A DNA stretch of 64,000 bases from Limnochorda sp. L945t (lineage in GTDB: Bacteria; Bacillota; Limnochordia; Limnochordales; Geochordaceae), in contig NZ_CP141615.1 of NCBI RefSeq assembly GCF_035593305.1, forward strand, positions 868,001 to 932,000, written 5' to 3'. Positions 20,191-29,029 of the stretch are shown in pieces. How positions within the stretch are numbered: position 1 is the stretch's first letter; the number at the start of each line of letters is the position of its first letter. The notes beneath the pieces were generated by a model. It had not been told where the DNA came from. It saw only the letters and a program-made list of their open reading frames with translations, and ran no database searches. Made by a program: the position numbers and the translations under genes.

Positions 20191-20713
20191 CGAGCTGCTG
20201 CAGCGCCTCGCCGAGCGATGGCCGCAAGACGTCGAGCTCTTGGCGTCTTCGCCCGACACGCCGGTGCTGCGGGTGAGGGCCGGGGCCCTCAAGGAGGTGG
20301 CGCGCTTCTTGCGGGAACAGGGCTACCGGATGCTCCTGGACGTCGGAGGCGTCGACTACCTGGGCCACCGGCCGGCGGAGGAGCGCTTCGAGGTCGTGTA
20401 CCACCTCCTCGATGTGCAAGAGCGCCGGCGGCTGCGGCTGAGGGTGCCGCTACCGGCACAGGATCCACGCCTGGATACGGTGAGCGACCTGTGGCCCTCG
20501 GCCAACTGGGCGGAGCGTGAGGTGTTCGACCTGTTCGGCATCCGCTTCGAGGGGCATCCCAACCTGAAGCGCATCTTGATGCCCGACGACTGGCAGGGCC
20601 ACCCCCTGCGCAAGGATTACCCGCTGCGGGGGCCGGAGCGGTCCCGGCAGCCGCAGGCGCTCAGGAGCCGGTTTGCACCGCTCAAGCTGGGAGCGGAGGA
20701 AGACGGGCGTTGA
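20183..20713 (+). CDS. nuoC: NADH-quinone oxidoreductase subunit C
   Basis: A 176-residue hydrophilic subunit of the peripheral arm (30-kDa subunit family). The family signature [18 protein letters not shown] and the LRKDYPL motif are present in the C-terminal half. It is separate from nuoD, unlike the fused nuoCD of enterobacteria. GTG start; nuoD begins six bases after the stop. Confidence 0.95.
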
Positions 20714-20719
20714 ACGGCC

Positions 20720-21961
20720 ATGCATGAGACGACGAAGCACGACGTCCAGGATCGCCGGCAGGGGCTCGGAGAGTCCCTCTGGATCGACGAGGTCCAGCAG
20801 GAGCGCATGACGGTCAGCGTGGGGCCGCACCATCCCAGTACCCACGGCGTGCTGCGCCTGATCCTGGAGCTGGATGGAGAAACCATCACGGACGCCGAGG
20901 CCGAGATCGGCTTCTTGCACACCGGCATCGAGAAGCACGCGGAGCACCTCACCTGGCAGCAAGCCATCACGGTGCTCGACCGGATGGATTACCTCTCCCC
21001 GCTGTCCAACAACCTCGGCTACGTGCTGGCCGTAGAGAAGCTCCTCGGGGTGGAGCCGCCCCGGCGCGCCCAGTACGTGCGCGTCTTGCTCACGGAGCTC
21101 CAGCGTATCGCCAGCCACCTGGTCTGGCTTGCCACCCATGCCCTGGACCTGGGGGCGCAGAGCATCTACTTTTACGGTTTCGACATGCGCGAGGGCATCC
21201 TCGACATCTTCGAAGAGGTGTCGGGCGCCCGGATGAATCCGAGCTACTTCCGGGTCGGCGGGCTCGCGCAGGACGTCACGCCCGGCTTCGTGCGAATGGT
21301 GGACGCCTACCTGCGTGCGTTCCCCCGCCGCATGGGAGAGCTGCGGGCCATCCTGGACGAAAACCCGATCTGGCTCGCCCGGGTGCGCAGAACGGGGGCC
21401 GTCACGCCGGAACAGGCGCTCGCCTGGGGGTTGACCGGCCCCAACTTGCGGGCGTGCGGGGTCGGCTACGACGTGCGCAAGGCGTTTCCGTACAGCGCTT
21501 ACCAGGAGTTCGACTTCGAGGTGCCCCTGGGCGAGCACGGCGACGTGTACGACCGGTACCTCGTCCGCATGGCGGAGATGGAGCAAAGCGCCCGCATCGC
21601 CCGCCAGGCGCTGGACGGCTTGCCCGAGGGGCGGTACCGGGTCGAGGATCCCAAGCTGTCGCTGCCTCCCAAGGAGGAGGTCCGGCGCAGCATGGAGGCG
21701 CTGATCCATCACTTCAAGCTGGTCTCTTACGGGTTCGACGTGCCGGCAGGCGAGGTCTACCAGGCGGTGGAAAGCCCCCGGGGGGAGATCGGCTTCTACG
21801 TGGTCTCGGACGGCGGCAACCGGCCGATGCGGGTGCGGGTCCGGCCCCCATCGTTCTACAACACGCAGGCGATCCCCCTCATCATCCGGGGCCACCTGGT
21901 GGCCGACATGGTGGCCATCATCGCCAGCATCGACCCGGTCTTCGGAGAGGTGGATCGTTGA
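20720..21961 (+). CDS. nuoD: NADH-quinone oxidoreductase subunit D
   Basis: A 413-residue subunit (49-kDa, related to hydrogenase large subunits) that forms the quinone cavity with NuoB. The GPHHPSTHGVLR motif near residue 35 contains the quinone-binding histidine, and the tyrosine region (HLTWQQAITVLDRMDYLSPL) is present. The protein ends in VFGEVDR as typical for the family. ATG start six bases after nuoC. Confidence 0.97.
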   Translation: MHETTKHDVQDRRQGLGESLWIDEVQQERMTVSVGPHHPSTHGVLRLILELDGETITDAEAEIGFLHTGIEKHAEHLTWQQAITVLDRMDYLSPLSNNLGYVLAVEKLLGVEPPRRAQYVRVLLTELQRIASHLVWLATHALDLGAQSIYFYGFDMREGILDIFEEVSGARMNPSYFRVGGLAQDVTPGFVRMVDAYLRAFPRRMGELRAILDENPIWLARVRRTGAVTPEQALAWGLTGPNLRACGVGYDVRKAFPYSAYQEFDFEVPLGEHGDVYDRYLVRMAEMEQSARIARQALDGLPEGRYRVEDPKLSLPPKEEVRRSMEALIHHFKLVSYGFDVPAGEVYQAVESPRGEIGFYVVSDGGNRPMRVRVRPPSFYNTQAIPLIIRGHLVADMVAIIASIDPVFGEVDR

Positions 21962-21967
21962 GCCGCC

Positions 21968-22582
21968 ATGGCGCCACAGTGGGCTCGTGACGAGTCGGCG
22001 GTGAACGAGATCCTGTCCCGCTATCCGGACAAGCGGTCGGCCATCATGCCGCTGTTGCACCTGGCCCAGGAGCAGCGGGGTTACCTCGACCGTGAGGACA
22101 TCGACGCCGTCGGGGAGATCCTCGATCTCACGCCCGCTCAGGTCGAGTCGGTCGCCTCTTTCTACAGCCTGTTCTTGCGCAGGCCGGAGGGACGCTACAC
22201 CCTCACCGTCTGCGGCAACCTGGCCTGCGCCCTCGGCGGGGCGAGGGAGCTGGTGGGGTATCTGCAGCGGCGGCTGGGGGTCGAGGCCGGCGAGACCACG
22301 GGCGACGGCATGTTCACGCTGAAGGTCACCGGGGAGTGCCTGGCCGCCTGCGATCAGGCGCCGGTCTTGCAGGTCAACGGTTACTACGTGCACCGGGCCA
22401 CCCCGGAGCGGGTGGACGCCCTCATCGAGGCGCTGAAGGATGGGGTGCCGCCGGCCCGGCTGGCCGACAAGGCCACGTTGCCCGGCGAGGCGACCCGGGT
22501 GCCGGCAACGCCGGCGATCTCTCCCAACGGGCAAAGGCCGGTGGCGGAGCGGAAGGGACCGGACGATGAGCCAGACCTTTGA
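21968..22582 (+). CDS. nuoE: NADH-quinone oxidoreductase subunit E
   Basis: A 204-residue thioredoxin-fold subunit of the NADH dehydrogenase module with the 2Fe-2S cluster N1a. The ligands are in VCGNLAC (two Cys, four apart) and GECLAAC. The last 45 residues, rich in Ala, Pro and Arg, exceed the usual length of about 160-170. Its end overlaps nuoF by 17 bases. Confidence 0.95.
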   Translation: MAPQWARDESAVNEILSRYPDKRSAIMPLLHLAQEQRGYLDREDIDAVGEILDLTPAQVESVASFYSLFLRRPEGRYTLTVCGNLACALGGARELVGYLQRRLGVEAGETTGDGMFTLKVTGECLAACDQAPVLQVNGYYVHRATPERVDALIEALKDGVPPARLADKATLPGEATRVPATPAISPNGQRPVAERKGPDDEPDL

Positions 22583-23849
22583 GCCGGTACTGACGGCCGG
22601 CATCGGCAAGGTGGCCCTCGAGGCCATCGAGGGGTACGAGGCGCAAGGGGGCTACCGGGCCCTGCGGCGAGCGGTCCGGGAGCTCAGCCCGGAGCAGGTG
22701 CACAAGGAGGTGAGCGACTCGGGCTTGCGGGGCCGGGGCGGCGCCGGTTTCCCGACGGGGCGCAAGTGGAGCTTCCTGCCCAAGGACGGGCGTCCCCGCT
22801 ACCTGATTTGCAACGCCGACGAGAGCGAGCCGGGGACGTTCAAGGACCGGCTGCTCCTGGAGCGTAACCCTCACCTGGTCATCGAGGGGATCATGCTGGC
22901 CGGGTACGCCATCGGGGCCGCGAAGGCGTTCATCTACCTGCGGGGAGAGTTCCGCCAGGCGTACGAGGTGCTCTCCCGGGCGTTGGCCGAGGCGAGGCAG
23001 CGGGGCTACGTCGGTTCCCGGGTGCTGGGATCGGACTTTTCCCTGGAAATCGTGGTGCACCGGGGCGCCGGCGCCTATATCTGCGGCGAGGAGACGGGTC
23101 TGCTCAACTCCCTCGAGGGGCGCCGGGGCGAGCCGAGGCTCAAGCCGCCGTTCCCTGCGGTGGTGGGGTTGTACGGCATGCCCACCGTGGTCAACAACGT
23201 GGAGACGCTCGCCTGCATCCCGTCGATCGTCGACCGGGGGGCGAGGTGGTTCGCCTCCATCGGCACGCCCACGAGCCCGGGCCCCAAGATCTTCTCGGTC
23301 AGCGGCCGGGTGCGCCGGCCGGGCAACTACGAGCTGCCTCTCGGCGTCCCGTTGCGCACGCTGCTGTTCGACGTCGCGGGGGGCCTGGAGCCCGGCCGCC
23401 GGGTCAAGGCCGTCCAGCCCGGGGGCGGTTCGTCCGCCGTCCTGACCGAAGCGCAACTGGACGTGCCGCTGGACTACGAGTCCATCGCCAAGGCGGGCTC
23501 GATGCTGGGATCGGGGGCGGTCATCGTCCTCGACGACCGGGACTGCATCGTGCAAGCGGCCCGGATCCTCGCAGAGTTTTACGCCCACGAGTCGTGCGGG
23601 CAGTGCACGCCGTGCCGGGAGGGGCTCCACTGGGCGGCCCGGATCCTGGCTCGCATCGAGGCCGGGCGGGGGCGGCCCGGGGACATCGAGGTCCTCCAGA
23701 GCCTTCCGGGCAACATCGCCGGCCGCACCATCTGCCCGCTGTCGGACGCGGGCGTCGGTTTTCTCCAGTCGAGCCTCAAGTACTTCATGGACGAATACCG
23801 GGCCCACGTGACGCTGGGCCGGTGCGTCCGGGAGGCAGTGGTGGCATGA
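22566..23849 (+). CDS. nuoF: NADH-quinone oxidoreductase subunit F
   Basis: A 427-residue subunit that binds NADH, FMN and cluster N3, where electrons enter. It has the Gly-rich RGRGGAGFPTGRKW motif, the ICNADESEPGT FMN site, the YICGEETGLL segment, and the N3 ligands in ESCGQCTPCREG plus a later Cys (TICPLSD). ATG at 22566 lies within the end of nuoE, and the stop overlaps the nuoG ATG. Confidence 0.97.
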   Translation: MSQTFEPVLTAGIGKVALEAIEGYEAQGGYRALRRAVRELSPEQVHKEVSDSGLRGRGGAGFPTGRKWSFLPKDGRPRYLICNADESEPGTFKDRLLLERNPHLVIEGIMLAGYAIGAAKAFIYLRGEFRQAYEVLSRALAEARQRGYVGSRVLGSDFSLEIVVHRGAGAYICGEETGLLNSLEGRRGEPRLKPPFPAVVGLYGMPTVVNNVETLACIPSIVDRGARWFASIGTPTSPGPKIFSVSGRVRRPGNYELPLGVPLRTLLFDVAGGLEPGRRVKAVQPGGGSSAVLTEAQLDVPLDYESIAKAGSMLGSGAVIVLDDRDCIVQAARILAEFYAHESCGQCTPCREGLHWAARILARIEAGRGRPGDIEVLQSLPGNIAGRTICPLSDAGVGFLQSSLKYFMDEYRAHVTLGRCVREAVVA

Positions 23850-26335
23850 ACGGCGCCGCCGGAGCAGCTCCTGCGCAACTTCGCGTGACCATCGACGGCC
23901 GCACGGTCGAGGTGCCCCCCGGTACCCTGATCGTCGAGGCGGCGCGCCGCGCGGGGATCCCCATCCCGGTCTTCTGCTACCATCCGAAGTTGAAGCCCGC
24001 GGGCGTGTGCCGGATGTGCCTGGTCAAGGTCGAGAAGATGCCCAAGCTGGTGACCGCCTGCACCACGCCCGTAGCCGAGGGCATGGTCGTGGACACCCGC
24101 CACCCGGAGGTGCAGGAGGCCCAGCGCAGCGTGCTCGAGTTCCTGCTCCTCAATCACCCGCTGGATTGCCCGGTGTGCGACAAGGGCGGCGAGTGCGAGC
24201 TCCAGGACCTGACGTTCAGGTACGGCCCGGGTGCAAGCCGGCTCTACGACGCCAAGGTCCGCAAGCCGAAGGCGGTGCAGCTGGGGCCGTTCGTGGTGCT
24301 CGACCAGGAGCGGTGCATCCTGTGCCGGCGGTGCGTGCGATTCGACGACGAGGTGGCTCACGAGGGCCAGCTCGTCATCGCGGAGCGAGGGCACCATGCC
24401 GAGGTGGCAACCGCCGGCGGAGAGCCGTACGCGCACTACTTCACCGGCAACACGATCGAGCTTTGCCCGGTGGGCGCGCTCACCTCGGAGCCGTACCGGT
24501 TCCGGGCACGGCCGTGGGACCTGGCTCCGGTGGCCTCCGCCTGCACCCTTTGTTCGGTGCACTGCCCGGTACGGCTGGACTTCCGGCACGGGCAGCTGGT
24601 GCGGGTGGTCTCGCAGGGAGCACCGGAGGACCATCTGTTCGGGGCCCGGGGATTGATGCAGGCGTATCACACTCCTGCCGAGGACGTTGCCGGGGCCAGG
24701 GGCATGGGATGGCTGTGCGACCGGGGCCGGTTCAACTACCGGTGGGCGCAGTCCGCGGATCGGCTCTCGACGCCTCTCGCCGGGCGCGGGAGCGCCAGGC
24801 GGGCGATGCCCTGGGACGAGGCGATCGAGGAAGCGGCCCGCGCGATCCGGGAGGCGGTGGCCACCGCGGGGCCCGGGAGCGTGGCCATCGTCGGCGGGGG
24901 CCGGCTCATGGCGGAGGAGGCGGCCGCCCTGCGAGCGCTGGCCGATGCCGTGGGCACCCCCCATCGCGATCACCGGACCGGGGATCAGGCCGTCGCGTCG
25001 CTGGCGACGCCCTCGGGACGGGCCGGCCGCATGGAGGCCGTGGGCCGCGCCGGGATCGTTGTCGTGGTGGGGCAACCTCCGGTCGAACGAGCCCCCGTGC
25101 TCGATCTCGCCGTGCGGCAGGCGGCCGGCGCCGGTGCCGCGGTTTTCTCGATCGGGCCGGTCGACCCGTCGTACCGCGGGCAGGCGGTGCGGCATACCTG
25201 GGCCGCCGGCGGTGCGGAGACGAGAGCGGCCATCGAAGCCATCAGGTCTCAGGTAGTCGAGGCCGTCGCCAGGGCCGTCCGGGAAGGGCGCAACGCCACG
25301 GCTGCCATCGTGTGGGACGGCAAAGGTGCCTGGGACGGGTCGGCCGCCGTGGCCGGGGAGGCGCTCCTCGATCTGGCGGGGCGGCTGGAGGAGGCCGGGG
25401 CAGAGGTGCACGTGCTCGTCCCCGGAGAGCAACCCCAGAGCCGGGCAGCGGAAGCCACCGGCCTGCTCCCGGGTCGAGGTGGGCTCGACACCGCCGGGAT
25501 CCTGGCGCGGGCGGCGCGCGGCGAGTTGCGGGTGCTGTACCTGGTGGGAGCCAACCTGCTCGAGACTTTCCCGGATCGGGCCCTGGTGGAGAAGGCCCTG
25601 GAAGCGACGCCGGCGGTCATCGTGCAGGACCTCTTCCTGACCGCCACGGCCGAGCTCGCCACGCTGGTGCTCCCGGCCGTCCCGGCGTGGATGCGCGACG
25701 GGACGCTCGTGGACATGGACGGCACGGTGCACCGGATGGAGGCGGCCCTGGATGCTGGGGCCGACGGGGGCCGCCCCGACGCCGCCATCATCGAAGCGAT
25801 CGCCTCCCGCTTGGGAGCCCGGAGCTCGTCCGGACCGCACGGGAAGGGCGCGAACGGCTGGTGGAGTGGCCGGGACGTCGACGTCGCCGGAGAGGCCCTG
25901 GGCGCCCTCGCGCCGCAAGAGGCCCGGGCCCTGTGGGGCGGGCGGGCGCATGCGGCGGAGCCGCGGGACGGCAAGGCGCCGGGTGGGCCGGAGAGCGGGC
26001 TGCGGGTCGTGGTGCTCGACCGGCTGATGGTGGGCGGGGGCACGGCGGCCCATGACGAAGCTTTCACGCCGAAAGTGCACCGCCAGGGCGTGACGTTGCA
26101 CCTGCACCCGGAGGATGCCCGGCGGCTGGGCGTGGCGGGCGGTGAGCCCGTGACCCTGGCCACCGCGCACGGCGCCGTGACAGGCCACGTGGCGGTGGAC
26201 CGGGCGGTGGGGCCCGGCCTGGCCGGCGTGGAGCCTCACGGTCCCGGAAGCGGCGTGAACCGCCTGGTGGCGGTGGGGGATCGTCACCCGGTGGTGACGG
26301 CGGTGCAGGTGATCGCCGGAGAGGTGGTGCGCTGA
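23846..26335 (+). CDS. nuoG: NADH-quinone oxidoreductase subunit G
   Basis: An 829-residue subunit with a chain of clusters. The N1b ligands are in FCYHPK, GVCRMC and TACTTP; the N5 His/Cys site is NHPLDCPVC...GEC; N4 uses CILCRRC and IELCPVG. A fourth site CTLCSVHC with a later GWLCDRG keeps the ligands of N7, which many complex I enzymes have lost. The C-terminal half is a degenerate molybdopterin oxidoreductase-type domain with no sign of cofactor binding. ATG overlaps the nuoF stop (ATGA). Confidence 0.95.
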   Translation: MNGAAGAAPAQLRVTIDGRTVEVPPGTLIVEAARRAGIPIPVFCYHPKLKPAGVCRMCLVKVEKMPKLVTACTTPVAEGMVVDTRHPEVQEAQRSVLEFLLLNHPLDCPVCDKGGECELQDLTFRYGPGASRLYDAKVRKPKAVQLGPFVVLDQERCILCRRCVRFDDEVAHEGQLVIAERGHHAEVATAGGEPYAHYFTGNTIELCPVGALTSEPYRFRARPWDLAPVASACTLCSVHCPVRLDFRHGQLVRVVSQGAPEDHLFGARGLMQAYHTPAEDVAGARGMGWLCDRGRFNYRWAQSADRLSTPLAGRGSARRAMPWDEAIEEAARAIREAVATAGPGSVAIVGGGRLMAEEAAALRALADAVGTPHRDHRTGDQAVASLATPSGRAGRMEAVGRAGIVVVVGQPPVERAPVLDLAVRQAAGAGAAVFSIGPVDPSYRGQAVRHTWAAGGAETRAAIEAIRSQVVEAVARAVREGRNATAAIVWDGKGAWDGSAAVAGEALLDLAGRLEEAGAEVHVLVPGEQPQSRAAEATGLLPGRGGLDTAGILARAARGELRVLYLVGANLLETFPDRALVEKALEATPAVIVQDLFLTATAELATLVLPAVPAWMRDGTLVDMDGTVHRMEAALDAGADGGRPDAAIIEAIASRLGARSSSGPHGKGANGWWSGRDVDVAGEALGALAPQEARALWGGRAHAAEPRDGKAPGGPESGLRVVVLDRLMVGGGTAAHDEAFTPKVHRQGVTLHLHPEDARRLGVAGGEPVTLATAHGAVTGHVAVDRAVGPGLAGVEPHGPGSGVNRLVAVGDRHPVVTAVQVIAGEVVR

Positions 26336-26345
26336 CATCCCGGCC

Positions 26346-27338
26346 ATGACCTCCTGGGGCGTCGTCTTGGGGTTGGCTGCCAAGTCGCTGATCCTGGTGC
26401 TGTTGCTCCTCGGGACCTTCGCCTACCTGATGCTCTTCGAGCGCAAGATCCTGGGCTTTTTCCAGTTTCGCCTGGGCCCCAACCGCACAGGGCCGTGGGG
26501 GCTGCTGCAGCCCGTGGCCGACGGGGTCAAAGCGCTCATCAAAGAGGACGTGATCCCGGCCGAGGCGGACCGGCTGATCTACCTGCTGGCACCGGGCATC
26601 AGCCTCTTCATGGCGCTGGCGGCGTACGCGGTCATTCCCGTGGGGCCACCGGTGCATATCGGGCGCTACACCGTCCCGCTCAGCATCGCCGACCCGGGCG
26701 CGGGCATCCTGGTGCTGCTCGCGTTCACGTCGCTCGGCATCTACGGGGTCGCCCTGGGCGGCTGGGCGTCGCAGAGCAAGTACGCGCTGCTGGGCGGGCT
26801 GCGGGCGAGCGCGCAGCTCATCAGCTACGAAATCGCCATGGCCATGAACCTGCTGGCCGTGCTGGTGATGGCCGGTTCGCTGCGGCTGTCGGACATCGTG
26901 GCGGCGCAGTCGCCGTACCCGTACGCGCTGGTCCAGCCGCTCGGCTTCGTCATCTACCTGATCACGGCGAGCGCCGAGGTGGCCAGGGCTCCGTTCGATC
27001 TCCCCGAGGCGGAGACGGAGCTGGTCGCCGGCTACCACACGGAGTACAGCGGGCTGCGCATGGCCATGTTCGTCATGGCCGAGTACGTCAACCTGATCAC
27101 GCAGGCGAGCCTGGTCACGTTGCTGTACCTGGGAGGGTGGGCCGGGCCGTCGTGGTTGCCCGGCGTCGTGTGGTTCTTGTTGAAGCTCGGGGCCGTGCTG
27201 TTCTTCTTCATCTGGGTGCGGGCCACGGTACCCCGGCTGCGCTACGACCAGCTGATGGCCCTGGGTTGGAAGGTCCTGCTGCCGCTGTCGGTGGCCAACT
27301 TGCTGGCGTACGCCGGGTGGGCCGCCCTGGCCGGCTGA
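26346..27338 (+). CDS. nuoH: NADH-quinone oxidoreductase subunit H
   Basis: A 330-residue membrane subunit with about eight helices, linking the quinone site to the proton channels. It keeps the FQFRLGPNRTGPWGLLQP loop, the PFDLPEAETELVAGYHTEYSG quinone-channel region with its essential glutamates (split here between two helices), and a C-terminal RYDQLM motif. ATG starts 10 bases after nuoG. Confidence 0.96.
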   Translation: MTSWGVVLGLAAKSLILVLLLLGTFAYLMLFERKILGFFQFRLGPNRTGPWGLLQPVADGVKALIKEDVIPAEADRLIYLLAPGISLFMALAAYAVIPVGPPVHIGRYTVPLSIADPGAGILVLLAFTSLGIYGVALGGWASQSKYALLGGLRASAQLISYEIAMAMNLLAVLVMAGSLRLSDIVAAQSPYPYALVQPLGFVIYLITASAEVARAPFDLPEAETELVAGYHTEYSGLRMAMFVMAEYVNLITQASLVTLLYLGGWAGPSWLPGVVWFLLKLGAVLFFFIWVRATVPRLRYDQLMALGWKVLLPLSVANLLAYAGWAALAG

Positions 27339-27376
27339 CGCGGCGACAACGGTTGGAAGAGGGGAGCGATCGGGGG

Positions 27377-28042
27377 ATGGCAGCGCCGGTTGAGCGGGTG
27401 CCTCCGGAGGCCGGGGCCCGAGCGTGGAAGGTCGCCCGCGGGCTGGCCAAGGGCTTTGGCACGACCCTGCGCATCCTCTGGCAGCGCAAGCACACCATCC
27501 AGTACCCGGACAGGCGCCGGGAGAGGAGCGCGCGCTTCCGCGGCCGCCACGAGCTGCGCCGCTACGCCAACGGGCAGGAGATGTGCGTGGGCTGTGAACT
27601 CTGCCAGGTGGCCTGCCCGGCCAATGCGATCACGGTCTACGCTGCGGAGAACGACCCCCGGCATCCCCACTCGCCCGGAGAGCGGTACGCGTTTGCCTAC
27701 GAGATCGACATGTTGCGATGCATCTATTGCGGGCTGTGCGAAGAGGCGTGCCCGACGGGGGCCTTGCATCTGACGCAGGAGTACGAGATGGCCGCGTTCA
27801 GCCGGGATGCACTCGTCTACGGGCGGCGGATCTTGGTCGACCGGGAGGCGACGGAGTTCACCGTGCCGGAGGTCGTCTACCCTCCCTTCGAGGGGCGGCG
27901 ACCTCCGGAAGCGCCGGAGGCCGGCCGTGAGAGGGCAGGCGTGACGGCTCCCGCCGGCGAGCAAGAGGCGCAGCGAGCGCTGTCGCGCCGGCAGGACGCC
28001 GGCTCCTGCGTGCCGGAGGAGAGGCGGGCCGTCGCGTCATGA
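27377..28042 (+). CDS. nuoI: NADH-quinone oxidoreductase subunit I
   Basis: A 221-residue ferredoxin-like subunit with two 4Fe-4S clusters, N6a and N6b: CVGCELCQVACP and CIYCGLCEEACP. The N-terminal helix lies on the membrane surface. The last 50 residues, after PPFEGRR, are a Glu/Arg/Ala-rich extension not usual in the family. The chosen ATG at 27377 leaves 38 bases after nuoH. The stop overlaps nuoJ by four bases. Confidence 0.95.
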   Translation: MAAPVERVPPEAGARAWKVARGLAKGFGTTLRILWQRKHTIQYPDRRRERSARFRGRHELRRYANGQEMCVGCELCQVACPANAITVYAAENDPRHPHSPGERYAFAYEIDMLRCIYCGLCEEACPTGALHLTQEYEMAAFSRDALVYGRRILVDREATEFTVPEVVYPPFEGRRPPEAPEAGRERAGVTAPAGEQEAQRALSRRQDAGSCVPEERRAVAS

Positions 28043-28695
28043 CGCTGGTCTTCGTGGCTGCGGCCGCGGTCGCGGTGGCGGGGGCGTTGGGCGTGGTGGC
28101 GGCCCGCACGCCGGTCCACGGCGTGCTCGCCATGCTGGTCAACTTTGCGGGGCTCTCGGCCCTGTACCTGACCCTGCAATCCGAGTTCCTGGCCATCGCC
28201 CAGATCATCATCTATGCCGGTGCCGTCATGGTGTTGTTCGTCTTCGTCATCACCATCCTGAGCGCCCGCAACCGGCCCGTGGAGACGGAGGTCGATCCAC
28301 TGGCGCTGCAGCTGCCGCTGGCGCTGGCCACCGTGGGCGCCCTCGTGGCGGCGGTCTTGTTGAGGGTCCTCGGGCCGGGCGACCGGGCAGCCGGAGCCGG
28401 GGGGACGGTTACCTGGGTGGCCGCGCCGGAAGGATACGGCGGCGTGGCGGAGTTCGGCCGCACCCTCCTGCAGGGCTTTCCTTTCGAGCTCGAGGTGGCG
28501 GGGCTCGTCCTGCTCGTGGCCATGGTCGGCGTGATGGTGATCGTGGGCCGCCGGCGCGAGGCGGCGCAACCGGAAGATGGTCGGCAGGATGCCCGGGGTC
28601 TCGAGCCGGCGGCCGCCGCGCAGCCGCCTGAGGGGCAAGGCCTGGCGGTCGCACCCGCCGGTTCTACGACGCACGGCGCGGGGGAGAAGAGGTAG
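28039..28695 (+). CDS. nuoJ: NADH-quinone oxidoreductase subunit J
   Basis: A 218-residue membrane subunit with five helices. The signature VHGVLAMLVNFAGLSALYL and the IIIYAGAVMVLFVFVI helix, which bears the pi-bulge involved in conformational coupling, are intact. The C-terminal 40 residues are a hydrophilic tail. ATG within the end of nuoI. Confidence 0.93.
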   Translation: MTLVFVAAAAVAVAGALGVVAARTPVHGVLAMLVNFAGLSALYLTLQSEFLAIAQIIIYAGAVMVLFVFVITILSARNRPVETEVDPLALQLPLALATVGALVAAVLLRVLGPGDRAAGAGGTVTWVAAPEGYGGVAEFGRTLLQGFPFELEVAGLVLLVAMVGVMVIVGRRREAAQPEDGRQDARGLEPAAAAQPPEGQGLAVAPAGSTTHGAGEKR

Positions 28696-28701
28696 AGGGT
28701 C

Positions 28702-29010
28702 ATGCCGGGGGCTCCTGTCGAAGCATACATGGCCGTGGCGGTGGTCCTGTTCGGCATCGGCGGGCTCGGGGTCCTGGTCCGCCGGTCGCCGCTCGCCATG
28801 CTCATGTCGGTGGAGGTCATGTGGAACGCGGCCGGCCTGGCCTTTCTCGCTTATGCCCGTCACCTGGGAGAGCCTTCGGGGCAGGTGATGGCCTTCCTGG
28901 CCATGACGGTGGCGGCGGCGGAGGCGGCCATCGGGCTTGCGCTCATCGTGACCATCTTCCGTGCCCGGCGGCACGTGGACGCCGACGACGTGCGGCAGTT
29001 GAACGGGTGA
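28702..29010 (+). CDS. nuoK: NADH-quinone oxidoreductase subunit K
   Basis: A 102-residue, three-helix subunit that forms the E-channel with NuoJ. Both key glutamates are present, in LMSVEVMWNAA and in VAAAEAAIGLAL. Length and charge pattern are normal. ATG starts six bases after nuoJ. Confidence 0.95.
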   Translation: MPGAPVEAYMAVAVVLFGIGGLGVLVRRSPLAMLMSVEVMWNAAGLAFLAYARHLGEPSGQVMAFLAMTVAAAEAAIGLALIVTIFRARRHVDADDVRQLNG

Positions 29011-29029
29011 AGGGGCGGGCGCGGCAGGC

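Noticed and set aside
20450..22627. Very long open frame on the minus strand across nuoC-nuoE, and similar ones at 23579-26383 and 41269-43521
   Set aside because: These lie antisense to well-recognised genes. At 70% GC stop codons are rare in the opposite frames, and their translations are His/Arg/Gly/Pro-rich with no motifs.
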